Assembly (NCBI RefSeq): GCF_030272615.1
Contig: NC_081407.1
Coordinates: 380,887,179-380,951,178 of the forward strand
Length of the DNA stretch: 64,000 nucleotides
Source of the DNA: Cryptomeria japonica
Lineage: Eukaryota; Streptophyta; Pinopsida; Cupressales; Cupressaceae
Reading direction: 5' to 3'
In this document: positions 47,167 through 60,370 of the stretch, one piece after another
Position numbering within the stretch: the first letter of the stretch is position 1
Layout of the letters: every line of letters begins with the position of its first letter
Program-made: the position numbers and the translations under genes
The notes under the pieces: model-generated
What the model saw: the letters and a program-made list of their open reading frames with translations, nothing else
Told to the model about the DNA's origin: nothing
Database searches by the model: none

Positions 47167-50100
47167 TTAATCAAGAAGACCAACAGAAACTAATGAAGAA
47201 ATCAGCTTCTCCTGTAGAACTGCCTTTGTGAACATATCGGCAGGATTCTCACTTGTGTGAATCTTCTCAAGTCGTAACTGACCCTCCTCCAAAATAGTCC
47301 GGATGAAGTGGTACCTGTGTTGAATGTGCTTTGTCCTTGAATGAAAAGCAAAGTTCTTCGCAAGATGAATGGCACTCTGGCTATCAGTATACAATGGGCT
47401 ATCCTCTTGTGTCTGACCCAATTCCTTCAAAAAATATTGCAACCAAATCATCTCTTTGCTGGCTTCTGTAGCAGCAACATACTCAGCTTCAGTGGTTGAA
47501 AGTGCAACAACCTTTTGCAGCCTAGAAATCCAACTGACTGCAGTTCCCCCTATAGTAAAAACATACCCTGTAGTACTCCTCTGTGAATCAATATCACCAG
47601 CCAGATCAGAGTCAACAAATCCACTTATAGCAGCATTAGATCCTTTGAAACATAATGCCTTCGTAGTAGTTCCTTTCAAATACCGAAGAATCCATTTCAC
47701 AGCATTCCAATGTTCCATACCCGGATTACTCATAAACCTGCTCACAACTCCCACTGCATGTGCAATATCTGGCCTTGTGCATACCATTGTATACATCAGA
47801 TTGCCAACAGCTGATGAATACGGGATGTTAGACATTTTATTAACCTCTTCCTGTGCCTTTGGGCACATCTCCTTAGTCAATTTGAAATGACTAGCCAAAG
47901 GTGTACTAACTGCTTTTGCATCCTGCATGTTAAATCTTTTCAACACCTTCTTTATATACTCACTTTGGGACAAATTCAAGGTTCTATTTTTCCTGTCCCG
48001 TGTAACCCTCATACCGAGAATTTGCTTAGCTGCACCCAAATCCTTCATAGCAAATGACCTAGCTAATTTATGTTTAAGATCATTTATATGTTGCATGTTA
48101 GACCCAGCAACAAGCATGTCATCAACATAAAGCAACAGGATAATATAACTGCCATTATCAAATCTCTTAAAATATACACAATGATCAGAATGACATCTAT
48201 GATAACCGTGTTTAGCCATGAAACTATCAAATTTTAAATACCATTGTCAGGGTGCTTGCTTTAGGCCATACAGACTTTTCTTCAACCTGCACACCAAGTT
48301 CTCCTTACCTTTGACCTCATATCCCTGTGGTTGCAACATGTAAATTTCCTCCTCCAAATCTCCATGGAGAAAAGCTGTTTTGACATCTAATTGTTCAAGA
48401 TGTAAATCATCTGCAGCCACAAGGCTAAGTACAGTTCTAATTGAAGTCATTTTTACAACTGGAGAAAATATTTCATCATAATCTATACCCTTTTTCTGTG
48501 CAAAACTTTTTACCACAAGTCTGGCCTTATATCTTTTCTGACCTCCTTCCTCCTCCTTCAGCCGATAAACCCATTTGTTAGGAAAGGCTCTTTTTTCTGT
48601 AGGTAAAGGGACTAAGTCCCAAGTCTTATTTTTCATCAAGGAGTCCATCTCCTCTTTCATGCCTAGCTGCCACTGTTGTTTGGCATCCACCTGCATTGCT
48701 TCTTCATATTCTTCTGGTTCACCAGAATCTGTTAATAAAATAGAATACAAAGAAGGAGAAAATCTTTCAGGGGGTCTACTTGTCCTCGTAGAACGTCTAA
48801 CACTTGCAGGAGTTTGTGGGACAATCTGTTGTTGCTGAGCATCAGGTACCTGTGGCATTTCATTTTCAGGAATCTCATCCAACACCACATATTCTTGTTT
48901 GTCTTGTTCATGCTTCTTTTCCTGCATCTGTTCTTTATACATAACCTTCTCATTGAATATAACATCTCTACTTCTAATTATTTTCTTATTTTCAAAATCC
49001 CATAACCGATAGCCATATTCATCTATCCCATATCCAATGAAGGTACATTTCTGAGATTTAGCATCAAGCTTGGTTCTGTTTTCTTTATCAACATGGACAA
49101 AGCTTCACATCCAAAAGTTTTTAGAAAAGAATAATTTACCTTTTTACCAGTCCATGCCTCCTCTGGAATACCACCATCCAAAGGGGTTGAAGGTCCTCTA
49201 TTTATCAAATAGACAGCAGTATGTACAACATCTGCCCAAAAATGTAAGGGCAATCCAGCATGCAATCTCATGCTCCTCGCACGTTCCATGATGGTCCTAT
49301 TCATTCTCTCTGACACACCATTTTTCTGTGGAGTTCCTGAAACTGTCTTTTGCTTTCGAATCCCATTTAAAGAACAGTAATCTTCAAATGCTTTGCTACA
49401 ATACTCACCTCCATTATCCGATCTGAGACACTTCACTTTTTTTCCTGTCTCATTCTCAATCAAAGCTTTCCATTTCTTATAAGTTTCAAAAACATCTGAT
49501 TTTTGTTTTAGGAAATATACCCATGTTTTTCTGGTTGAGTCATCAATAAAAATAACATAATAACAAGAGCCACCAAGAGATGATACCTAAGCCGGTCCCC
49601 ATACATCTGAATGTACAAGCTCTAACTTCTCACTCTTCTTTTCTTTCCCAACCTTGAGAAATCTGACTCTTTTCTGTTTACCATAAACACAGTTTTCACA
49701 AAACTCTAAATCAATCTTCTTTAGTCCTGGCAATAGATTTTTGGAGTGAAGGATTTTCATCCCTTTCTCACTCATGTGCCCAGGCCTATGGTGCCACATT
49801 ATCGAATCTGTTCTTGCAACATTTATTGTTGTTGTCCCTGCAGTAACTTTATCTGTAGCAGCTAAGGTAGAGTAAGTGTTACCAGTACATAGATATAATG
49901 TGCCTACCTTCACACCTTTAGCTACTACTAATGATCCTTTAGTGACCTTCCACATACTGTCTCAGAAGGTAACTATGCAACCTTCACTACCTAGTTGCCC
50001 TGCAGAAATTAAATTTCTTCTTAAATTAGGAGCATGTCTTACCTCCTGCAGAAACCAGTCATTACCATTCTGCAACTTGATCTTTATCTTTCCTTTTCCA

Positions 50101-51101
50101 ACAATTTGACAGGGCTCATCATCACCCAAATATACCTGTCCAAAATCACCTTGAACATAATCTAGAAAATATTTTCTATGGGGTGTAGCATGAAATGAAG
50201 CCCCAGAATCTATTACCCAGGAATCATTAACATTATCCAAACATAAGATTAAAGCATCTTGTAAAGTATTACTTGCAATATTAGCTTCCTTACTGTCATT
50301 TTCATTTTTGTCTCCTTCTTTGTTTTTTCGAGACCAATAGTCTTTCTTTAGATGACCAGGCTTTCCGCAATACCAGCAATCTTTCTTTCCTCTAGATTGA
50401 GAGCGTCCTTTCTTTGACTTCCCTCGTGACTTCTCATTCCCAGGGCCTTTTCCTCTTTCCTTTGATCTTCCTCTATTCTCCACATTCAAAACACTACCCG
50501 ATGATGTTGAAGTCTCACCTATGCTTTTCCTTCGCATTTCCTCGCTTAGGATAACACTAACAATATCATCAAATACCAAAGTATTTTTACTAGAGACAGA
50601 GTTACTTACAGCCATAACTAAGCTATTCTAGCTTTCTGGCAAAGAACATAAAATCAAGAGAGCCCTAACCTCTTCTGCAAAGGTAATTTTTACTGAAGAC
50701 AATTGACTGGTAATTGTATTAAATTCATTTAAGTGCTCCGCTATAGATCCTCCCTCACTCATTTTCAAATTAAACAAACGCTTCATAAGAAATACCTTAT
50801 TCAAAGCCGAGGGTTTCTCATACAACTTAGCCAATGTTGCCATCAAATCTATAGTCATTTTTGCTTCTGTTATATTGAATGCTACAGACGACGCAAGGCA
50901 CAATTGAATGGATCCCAGTGCCTTTCTATCTAAAATGTCCCACTCTTCATCTGATATTGTGGTCGGTTTCTTTGCCTTTCCTTCCAATGGCCGCCACAAA
51001 TCCTTTTGATACAGGTAATCCTCCATCTACATTTTCCATAACTGATAATTCTGGTCGTTAAACTTTTCGACCTTGAATTTGGAATCCTCTATTGCTCCCA
51101 C
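47167..51101 (-). pseudogene. element D Gag-Pol polyprotein
   Basis: Encodes everything needed for Copia transposition in one frame. The order is gag (51101-50630; NDQNYQLWKM, LYQKDLWRPL), CCHC knuckle (CWYCGKPGHLKKDYW, last Cys replaced by Tyr), protease (WVIDSGASFHAT), GAG-pre-integrase (MWHHRPGHMSEKGMKIL, CENCVYGK), integrase (VHSDVWGP, LRSDNGGEY, KNGVSERMNRT), reverse transcriptase (WVYRLKEEEGG, VKTAFLHGDLEEEIYM, LLLYVDDMLVAGS) and RNase H (STTEAEYVAATEASKE, YTDSQSAIHLAKN). Stops lie at 51027-51029, 50628-50630, 49962-49964, 49587-49589 and 48247-48249; a one-base loss near 49098 shifts frame. The start at 51099-51101 is GTG where ATG would be expected. Confidence 0.93.
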
Positions 51102-51138
51102 TCAAATCTAAAAGTCCTGCCAATTTACAGAAAACCTC

Positions 51139-51150
51139 ACTCTGATACCA
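51139..51150 (-). other. element D primer-binding site (tRNA-iMet type)
   Basis: Sense-strand TGGTATCAGAGT two bases after the 5' LTR. Confidence 0.88.
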
Positions 51151-51152
51151 AT

Positions 51153-51615
51153 TGTTAGGGTTTCAAGCAGATCCGAAGCAAATATGAACTAACAATTATA
51201 TGCAAATTTAAATACAAAAGATAAAGAAATAAAACAGGACACAGATAACACAGAGATTTAACATGGTTCACCCAGAATGGGTTACGTCCACCATACACAG
51301 CCGTCCAATCTTTCTTATTATCCAGCAAAAATAGTACATCAACCTTACAATGCCTTAAGCATCCCAGCCGCTTATAACATGCGTTTTTAGGGCAACAAAC
51401 AAAGTCGGCCTTTTTAGGGTTTTATTACAATGTCAGTTTTCATCAACGAAAAATGGCAAAAAAAAATTTCTTGGGGGCTACTGCCCCCAAACCCCCGCTT
51501 TTCTCGGGGGCTGCCGCCCCCGAACCCCTGCCTAGGGCCCAGCCCGGCCCCGGACCCCGACGAGGATATGTGCTGAGTGTATAGTACTTTGTTGATCAGT
51601 CGCCACATTTCAACA
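51153..51615 (-). repeat. element D 5' LTR (463 bp)
   Basis: Direct repeat of 46560-46991, longer by a duplicated unit of about 31 bp in the GC-rich island (51465-51540): gggggctactgcccccaaac is followed by gggggctgccgcccccgaac. Confidence 0.95.
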
Positions 51616-51620
51616 TATTC

Positions 51621-53138
51621 AAACAAACAAGGTAATGAGAGGCACAAAATAAGGTTCAAACTTACGTGATCGCCTAACTTGCCACCCATATGCCTAGATT
51701 ATTCTTGGGTTTATTGTCTAGGTTTATTAATATAAGCTAGGTTAAAATGTTTGATTTTCTTGTGAATTTTATTTTTCCTTCATTTTCTTAGGTTTATTAA
51801 CATAGGATTTTTGTCTCATGCTTAATCAATTTGAGGCCACCAACCAACTTCTATGATTTACTAATAATTGCCTCCTACTTACACTAGCAACTACCAACTA
51901 CCAATTTCAACTTAGGATATGCTTCACTCACATACTTCCAATTTTAATTCTTGTCTCATATTTATCCCACTATACCTTTAACTCCCTTCATTTTTTATGA
52001 AATATAAGAAAGGTACCATTTGTGTATCACTACTATCAATGATATCTTCTTTCACTAAAGTTTGATTCCCCTCTATAGAAATGCATTATTCTAATTATAG
52101 GAAGGAGGGTCAAAGAGCTCTTTCAATAGATTTTCTCATTATCATATTCTCATTGTTAGCACTTCCTATGTTCTTATTATTATTAGCTCCTAAACAGCTC
52201 ATTGTTTGAGTTATGTATTCAACTCCACAAGCCCAAAGATCATCTGCAAGCAAAACACCTATCACAAACAAAAATCAAGCAAGATATATTTGCAACAACC
52301 TAAGAATTTGGTATTGATGCACAAAAGAATATAATTACAATGTGAATAAATCCTTATAAAAAGGATGGATGAAACCCTAGATGCAAACCCTAAGGAAAGA
52401 TTAAATTAGCTAGTTCCAAGTGTCACAATCATAATTAATGAGACAACTTAAGCTACTACTAGCCTAATTAAATAAAAAGGTAAAAAGAACCTAAGTTTAG
52501 CATAAGTGAAAAAAGTAATTAAAGGACCTGATTATAGAATTAACTAGATAATGTCCTAATTAATCCAACACCTCCCCAAGTAAGATTAACTTAGGGATAA
52601 GCTAAAGAGCTAATGATGAATGCAAAGTGCAAGCATGAATGGATCGCGACAACAAGGCTTGATTAGGTACCGATGTACAAACATATGCAACTCACAAATG
52701 GAAAAAACTCCTCTCCAAAATAAACAAAAAGAAATACAAAAGAGTGCATGTGACAAGAAGGAAGGACTCAAGATGTCCCCCCAACTACTAAATCGATCAC
52801 ATAACTAAAATCAATATTCAAACTATAGAAGAGAAAGGAAGAGACGATGCATCCCAGCTTAAGAGAGAAGTTGCATTGTCAAAAATGAAGGGTTGAGGAT
52901 AAATGTTGATGAAGATCCAATAGCAGCAAACTACGTTCCTCCCCTTGGGAAAAAAATCAAATAGCCTAGACAAAAGAAACTACATGAAAAGAGATGGAAG
53001 GAATAGTCTTATGATTCATACCATAAGAGACTACTCAATTATCCAAAAATCTAAATTAAAATATGCCAAATCAACTAAAGAAAATCTGAACAACTATGAA
53101 TATACCTGGTGAACAAGCTCAAAAGAGTTTAAAGATGG
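51621..53138. other. spacer between elements D and E
   Basis: AT-rich, no supported gene. The 62-codon frame at 52620-52808 is lysine/glutamine-rich without a known motif. Words such as 'ccaagtaagattaacttagg' hint at decayed retroelement sequence. Confidence 0.4.
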
Positions 53139-53143
53139 GATGA

Positions 53144-54372
53144 TGTTGGTCCTTACAACTGGAATGGCAACTAGGTAATAAAACACAATTCAAAAATTGA
53201 ATATCCTTGAATAGCTAGCTTTCCTATAGCAAAGGCTCATTTACTTATCAACCAGGGATGTAAAATTAAAATGGGTCGGCACTGTATGTGCACCAAGTTC
53301 ATATCGCAACCATTCTATATTACTATAGTAAAGGAAATTCTTTAAAGTAAACTTGCAAAATCTCAATGAACTAATACTTAATCCAAATTCACAACTGGAA
53401 ATTAGTTAAACAAATACTGCTAAATGATAATTATCTGGCGAGCAACAGGAACTACTCTGTCGCTATGGTTGTAGGAATAGACATAGGAACTGTTTCCAGT
53501 GGCTGCAGAAACAGATGATTGTTGAAACAACTATTACTAAAGAATGAAAACTAACTAAAACACACGAAGGATTACTCACCAAGTGGGCCCCCTTGAGTGA
53601 GCATCTCCAGAACTTTTCAGATTACAATTATTAAGCATTTAAAATCACATGGATATCTTCATTTCATCTTGACTATGAAAAATACATAAAATACCAGAAG
53701 ACTGTGTATTACAAATATTATGGTCATTCCCTACTATCCCCAAGAGGAGATAGATCCCTTTATTTATAAGAAAACTTATAAAAAAACTCCTAACTGATCG
53801 ACCACATTCCTACGGAATAGGCGAACAGGATTTATTAAACAAAAGAAGAAGAAGAAGTCAATGCAGGAAAACAGAACAACATTTGTCCTACAGTTGAGAA
53901 AATATACCATGACTTGCTTTCTGGATCTAAGCTCCACTAAGAATAGTTATAAATGTTTCATAAATCATTCTGTTGAAGAACCGGTCAAGTGGCTTCGATC
54001 ATTATTGCTTTTCTCTGACTAGGTTTGCATTGCGGCTATATACTTGGTGCTTCTTTAAACCACCACTTAGTCTTTACTTCTCCTTTATCGACCCTGCATC
54101 ATGATATTAATGTGCATAACAAACATGTGTATACTAATGCTAACATGATATAATGTAAACCATACTTAAGATTGGTTTTATATATTTGCATAGATAAATC
54201 ATTTAAAAACCATTATATGACAACCTTAAGTATAAGTCAAATCAGTTTCAAAAACACTTAAAAAGTATCAACTAGGAGAGTATCATGATCCAAATGTCAT
54301 CTAATCACAAGACCTAGGTAGGAGTATTATAACAAAAATCTATCAAAACAGAGCCATTATTTAGGCTCATCA
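53144..54372 (-). repeat. element E 3' LTR (1,229 bp)
   Basis: Direct repeat of 63060-64000 (incomplete). Plus strand starts tgttggtccttacaactgg and ends ggctcatca. The right end is set by the adjoining purine tract. Confidence 0.88.
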
Positions 54373-54380
54373 TCTCCCCC
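54373..54380 (-). other. element E 3' polypurine tract
   Basis: Sense-strand GGGGGAGA directly before the LTR start TGATGAG, just after the ORF3 stop (54385-54387). Confidence 0.8.
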
Positions 54381-54384
54381 TAAC

Positions 54385-56812
54385 CTAACTTCTTGTTGAT
54401 CCTCCAGCAACAGGAAAATTCTGAATTTTGGCATTGATTTGGAAATTGTCTAGAGTAACCTACCCAGAACATCCTGCAGACAAACTCTAGAAGAATCCTT
54501 TCATTTTCTCCAATCTCTTCCACCTGGTACATTTTGCTACTTCACTGTATGGTGGGTCATTGTCCCTGCATCCTATCAGTGGCCATAGGAGGATTGGAGG
54601 ATGAAAACTGAGAAGCAGCCAATGTCGTCCCTTTGTTCTTCCCAAGTGCATATACTTGGGTACTTTGTTTAGGGTTGCATGGTAGTTTTGCATAGAGTGT
54701 GGCTCAGATTGCCTTAACTCATCTGGTAGGCTATTCTAGCATTCGACTAAATGTCCTATTGCTACTTGTCTTTCCCTTGGAGCCATTTGTTCATATTCTT
54801 TATACACCTCTTCCCTTAAGGGTAGTATATCCTTTGTATAATCTGGCTCATATACAATCTTTTGCTAGTCAAAATAAAGCCTCCTAGGCTCCCTTGATTC
54901 AGCCCTTAATGGAAGTGAAAGGTCAAATTCTTCCTTTTTATGCACCTAAAACTGCTCTCCCCTTGCTATTTTGTTCTGCATCCATGACATAAGAGCTCTC
55001 AATTGGATATCTCCAATGTAGAGGAGAACATAGTAGATTCTTAATTGTTGTAGGAGATGTCTGACAAGCATTGTAGACTTCCTTTGGTGTCTGCACTGAA
55101 GGACTTAGATCCCTGACAATTCTCATCATCTAGAAATTGATATGATGTTCTTTTAAATAGAGAGAGTAAACACGAGGAGGTTCTCAGCATTGCATTAGCT
55201 ATGGTACCATAGTGGCTATCGTTTCCACCTTAGCTTTAAGCTGAGCAATTTCCTCGTCTTTTTGTTGAATAATTTTCTTCTGTCAGTTAATTGTCATCTG
55301 CATTTTTACCTTTTCCAATTCCCAATCCTCGTAAAGGGCAAGTCCCACAGAATGACTAGTAAGGGAAGTAGGTGGTCTATGAATAGGTGCCCTAGGTTTC
55401 TTCTTTTCAACTTTTCTCCCTACTTCAATAACCTGTTCTATAGCAAATGCTAAGCTTTCCAGCCTTTCAAAACCTACTTCTTTTTGTGGCTACTAAATGT
55501 TCTGGAGTTCTTCCTCTTCATGCAACTACAGTTATTATTCTTCCTCAATATTCTGCAGTTCTTCCTCCATATTTTGCAGTTCTTCCTCCATATTTTGCAG
55601 TTCTTCCTCTTTTTATTGTTCCCTTTGGGGTTTGTTAGGTGGAGAAGGAGGAACATCATTGTGAGGTGGACTGTGTGGCTCCTGTTCTGGAGAATCAATC
55701 AGGATAGTGACATTTGGCTCCATTAATTGGTCTTGATTTTTAAGCTTTTTTTTGGATCCTACCACTGCTTCTCTGAGATTTCTCTTTAGCGGTTGCAGGA
55801 CTACTTCTTGTAGCCAACTCTTCAACCACTTAAATGGTTACAGGAGAAACTATTTTTACAACTTTCCTTTTCTTGGCCACAAGAGAGGGTAAATTCTCAC
55901 TTTCACCTCTCTCTTCCTTCTTTTCTATGTCAACCTGTTTTTCTTTGCCTTTTTCCTTTCGTATGGCATTCCTAGTTTTTATTAGGATTTGAGAAGGAAC
56001 CCCTATTGTAGCTTTTTCTTGTAAGGGTTCCTCTATTGTGGGAACATTTTTTTCTGATGATATCCTAGAGGATGAGGGTTCAATAGGGGAACCGGTTTTT
56101 TCAAGATTTTCTAAATTTTCTTGTTCTTGAGATGGAGTGGTTCCTCTGAGTCCATATTTTCTACCCTAAACCTCCTAAATTTAACAAATTCATTCCAAGA
56201 CATTGGAGAGACATCTCTCAAAGATCTTTCAACTAATAGCTTAATTAAGAAATGATGAGAAACAGAGTGAGGCCTACCTCTCTGGGTTTCTTTTGTGCTT
56301 ATGGAAAGAAGGTTGTACAATAGGCTTGGAACACTCATCCTTCTTTTGTGGTGTAGATGACTTAGAAGCTTTAAGTGATGGGAATGCAAACATGAGAACC
56401 TTCCTTCACAAGTTAAATACTTTAAAACATACAATGCTATTGCTTTCCATTCACGAAGAAGAGATTCTCGCCTTGCCCCTTGTGTATCTACTACTAATGG
56501 TGGGTCTCCCAGATGTGTAAATTCCACTCTTGCACTACATGCATCCTTGGATTCTGAGTACTTTTCTCCGTCTGTTGGTAACCCAGTTACCTCTGCAGTT
56601 TGTTCCTCAGTAACCACCACTCTCAAACCTTTTACCTGGGATTCTCCATTTGAAAGTGTGCAGGTAAATTCCCTTTAAATTTCCTCATTAAACTTCATCA
56701 GCTTCAAAAAATAATCCAGCCACCCACTGTTGCAGAATATTGGCTCACAATCTTGGTCCTGAAAAAGGCCTTCATGGACTGTCAGCTCATGACGAACAGG
56801 TGGACCACCCAT
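54385..56812 (-). pseudogene. element E ORF3, homologue of element A ORF3
   Basis: Starts MGGPPVRHELTVHE, parallel to MGGDPIHHDPTIHD in A, and ends GGSTRS-stop, parallel to VGSTRS in A. The core keeps SARVEF, LYVLKYLTCEGRFSCLHS, LKLLSHLHHKRRMSVPSLLY and FLIKLLVERSLRDVSPMSW. A coiled-coil segment is made of a 21-bp repeat (55540-55610; seven-residue EEELQNM). The C-terminal block reads FHPPILLWPLIGC. A stop near 56677 and others, plus a net frameshift (2,428 bp), break it. Conservation over the whole length implies it was a functional protein of this lineage. Function unknown. Confidence 0.75.
55540..55610 (-). repeat. 21-bp in-frame tandem repeat in ORF3 of element E
   Basis: Units cttcctccatattttgcagt plus one base start at 55540, 55561 and 55582, with a partial fourth. 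Each encodes a heptad EEELQNM or EEELQNI on the sense strand. Confidence 0.9.
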
Positions 56813-57432
56813 TGTAGTGATAACACTTTCTACTCTCTAATGATGTAAATCTGTCCAATTTCTGCAACTAAAATATACTCAATGTGCTCTTACTTGGGCA
56901 GAACCTAGTTGCAATCTAAAAATAGCTCTAAGAAGACAGAAGGGCAGAGTACAAAGTATCACCTCAAACTAGAAATTTGAAAAATTAAAATGCAATCCGA
57001 GAGGACATAATAATTATCTGCTAGATTCATTATTAGCATACGTTCTTTCCCCCACCTAAGGTTTAATAGGTGTCCACACATGCAGAGGAGGATTGAAAAA
57101 GGACACTATGCAAAATATCATAATGATAGTTAATATGGTTTAATTATATACATGCAACAAAAATAAATACACACGAGCGTACCTGACATCACGCGATAAT
57201 GAATGCAGCTGAAGACATTAAGCCATCATGCATGGAAAAAGAGGCGAAAATGGATGGAGTGAATGGAAAGAAATGAGTGAATACGGAATGGAATATTTAT
57301 TGTGCAGAAATATACTTCCTCCAAATGTGGAAGTATTTATTATGATCATGCAACAAAGATTTAAGATGGAATGGTAACGGCAAAGTCATCGCCAGTTGCT
57401 ACAGGAATCTCGGTATTCTCTGCAGTGGAGAA
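56813..57432 (-). other. element E inter-ORF region with internal G-rich block
   Basis: No ORF. At 57043-57082 the sense strand reads GTGTGGACACCTATTAAA followed by CCTTAGGTGGGGGAAAG, matching the block at 30945-30985 in element A. Confidence 0.6.
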
Positions 57433-58769
57433 CTACTGTAGAAATTCGTCCTTGCTAAGAGGTTTGTGGTACAGGCGCAACTGATGACCATTGACTAACA
57501 ATTTAAATTTGACAGGATCAATTGTAGATAATCTGACGGCACCATTAGAGAATGTTTCAACTATCTCATAAGGTCCTAACCATCGTGTCTGTAATTTTCC
57601 CAAATTATCTTTATACCTTGAATCATAGAGAAGGGCCCAATCACCTGGCTTGAATGATTTATCTTTGATATAGCAATCATGCCACTTCATGCGCTGATTT
57701 TGAACTGACTCGGTGTGCTACAGGGCGAACTTTCTTATCTCATCTAAGGCATTAAGCTGCATGAGCATTTCCTCTTGTGCTACAGAAAGAGTCATATCTA
57801 AGGCAATGGTCGTTCTCAGGGTTTTATGTTCAAATTCTACAGGCGTCAATGTTTTTGCCACATATACCATTTCAAATGGTGTAAACCCTGTTGTGGTTTT
57901 CCAAGTGGTTCTATAAGCCCATACTACTTCAAATAATCTGCTAGACCAATCCTTGTGGTTAAGAGCTACTATTTTGGTCAATATTGATTCAAGCTCTCTA
58001 TTAGTGATCTTTGCTTGTCCATTAGCCTGAGGATGATAAGGAGTGGATTTCCTATGCCTTACATTGTATTCATTAACCAGGGTTGTAACCAAAGTGGAAG
58101 TAAATTGTGCCCTTTGATCTATTACTATTTCTCTAGGAACTCCATACCGAGTGAATATTTCTTCATATAAAAATTATGCTACCTTATTATCCCTAGCATG
58201 CTTGAATGCTTTGACCTCTACCCATTTTATCACATAGTCGATACAAACAAGAATGTATGATCGACCATTTGATGATGGATCGATTGGCCCAACAAAGTCT
58301 AAGCTCCATTTGTCAAATGGTGTAACAACCACCTGAGGGTGCAAAGGCATTTCATCAGACTGAGTTGGTCTTCCCATTCTTTGATATTTGTCATATTTCT
58401 TGATGTATTTGATTGCATCCTTGTGCAAGGTTGGCCAATAATATCCTATAGTCAATATCTTGAGAGATGTTCTTTTGGCAGCAAAGTGACCTCCACAAGG
58501 CTCATCATGACAAGCGTGAAGTATATCATATGTCTCGTCTTCTCTAACACAGCGCCTCATAACTTGATCTGGTCTTGTATAAAATAAGCAATCTTCTATC
58601 CATGAGAAGTTGAAACTCTTTTCTACGAGCAATCTTTTTTCTTTTGGTGAGAAATGAGGAGGTATCGTATTAACTGCTAAATAGTTATCTATGTTAGCAT
58701 ACCATGGACAGTTCAAATTAATTGAAAACAAATTCTCATCTGAAAAAGAATCATCAATAGCTTCAGGAT
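57433..58769 (-). pseudogene. element E integrase
   Basis: The zinc-binding region keeps both histidines (HACHDEPCGGHF) but the two cysteines are tyrosine (KKYDKYQRMG; element A has KCDRCQCMG). Core motifs WSLDFVGPID and VCIDYVIKWVEV are present. The family glutamate after GQA is lysine (NGQAKITNRELE). The C-terminal part reads DWALLYDSRYKDNLGKLQTRWLGPYEIVE and FKLLVNGHQLRLYHK. Stops near 58170 and 57717 add to the damage, so it cannot be active. Confidence 0.85.
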
Positions 58770-60367
58770 TGTCCGGTGTTTGAATTCTAGACAGAAAATC
58801 TGCCACTACATTTGCTTTACCTAGTTTATCTATGATAGTAATGTCAAATTCCTGCATTAATAACAACCATCTTGCCAATCTACCCATAATGGAACTTTTG
58901 TTCATGAGGTACCTGATGGTTGCATGATCAGTATGCACAAAGATTTGATAACCAGTTATATAGTGCCTGAACTTATTGAGGGCATAGATGATAGCTAACA
59001 TTTCTTTTTCAGTGACAGTATAACTCATCTCTGGTCCTTGCAAATTTCTACTGATATAATAAATTGCATTTTCCAAAACTCCTTGCTTCTGCCCCAAAAT
59101 TGCTCCTATTGCAAAAGCGGATGCATTTGTATGAATGTGAAAAGGAAGAGACCAATTAGGTCCTTTAAGAACATGGGCCTGAGTCAAGGCTCCTTTTAGT
59201 TTAGAAAATGCCTTTTCACATGTAGTTGTCCATTCAAACTCAACATCTTTTGTTAATAGAAAATACAATGGTCCTGCTATTTTACTAAAGTCCTTGATAA
59301 ATTTCCTATAGTACCCTACATGGCCTAAAAAACTTCTTACATCCTTTTGTTTTGCAGGGGCAGGAAGAGCAAGTATTACTTCAATTTTAGCTGGATCTAC
59401 TTGAATACCTGATTGAGAAATACAATGCCCCAACACTATTCCTTCTTGCATCATCATAAAACATTTTTCATTGTTTAGGGATAAATTGTGATCCTCACAC
59501 CGCTGCAACACTTTGGTCAGATTTTGTAATGTCTTCTTAAAGGTAGTCCCATAAGTAGTAAAATCATCCATGTAAATTTACATACAATCATGGGATATAT
59601 TTGAAAATATACTGAGGACATCCCTTTGAAAGGTTGCGGGAGCATTACATAAACCAAAAGGGAGAACATGAATAGGCATATGTGCCCTAGAGGCAAGTAA
59701 AGGTGGTCTTTTCTTGATCTTCCAGAGCTATTTTGATATGATTATAACCACTAAACCTATCCAATAATGAAAAGTATTGCTTACCTGCTAGAGAATCTAA
59801 CACTTGATCTATGAATCGAAGTGGGAAGTGATCTTTTTTGGTAGTAGTGTTGAGCTCCCTATAGTCCACACGAACTCTCTTTTTCCCTCCTTTCTTTGGA
59901 ACTATAACTAGGGGAGAAGCCCATTGACTGTCTAAAATAGGGTAAATGAATCCTGCCTTAAGAAACTTTTGTAGTTCCTCTTTAACTATTTCCCTTAGGG
60001 CAGGATTAATCCTTCGTTGAGACTATCTAATTGGTTTACAATCTTCTCTGATATAAATCCTATGGGTACACAATGTAGGATTTAATCCCTTCGTGTCATG
60101 ATAATCCCATGCGAAGGCTTGTTGTTGGGCTTTGAGTAATTCTATTAATGACAATGTTTGATCTGTTGCTAATTGACTATTGATATTTAGATTTCTTCCT
60201 GCGACAACCTCTAATTGAGTGACTGACTCAACATTAGATACTTCAAACAGATAAGAGGTTTGAATCTCTTGTGGTAGCAATGTGTGAAATCTGTCTGTGG
60301 CTACAAGAGAATCTAAAGAGCCTGCAAATGGAAGAAGAGTATGCAGAGGACTTGTTGGTATACCCAA
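58770..60367 (-). pseudogene. element E reverse transcriptase and RNase H
   Basis: Motifs in order: HRIYIREDCKP, MDYRELNTTTKKDHFPLRF, YFSLLDRFSGYNHIKIALED, MDDFTTYG, VRSFLGHVGYYRKFIKDFSKIAGPLYFLL, then RNase H (FHIHTNASAFAIGAIL, where the usual TDAS aspartate is Asn; YTVTEKEMLAIIYAL; HTDHATIRYL). The open stretch 58174-59571 (465 codons) spans RT thumb to integrase. A stop just before the MDDF block and two more upstream break the gene. Confidence 0.88.
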
Positions 60368-60370
60368 TGA

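Larger units (their letters stand above)
46560..51615 (-). mobile_element. element D: Copia retrotransposon, TSD tattc
   Basis: A 5,056-bp element on the minus strand with LTRs 46560-46991 and 51153-51615 (TG...CA). Target duplications tattc are perfect (46555-46559 and 51616-51620). A tRNA-iMet-type primer site lies two bases from the 5' LTR. One gag-pro-IN-RT-RH polyprotein of about 1,311 codons fills the interior in Copia order. Five stops and one frameshift inactivate it. The LTRs are very similar apart from a tandem duplication of about 31 bp, suggesting a fairly young insertion. Confidence 0.95.
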
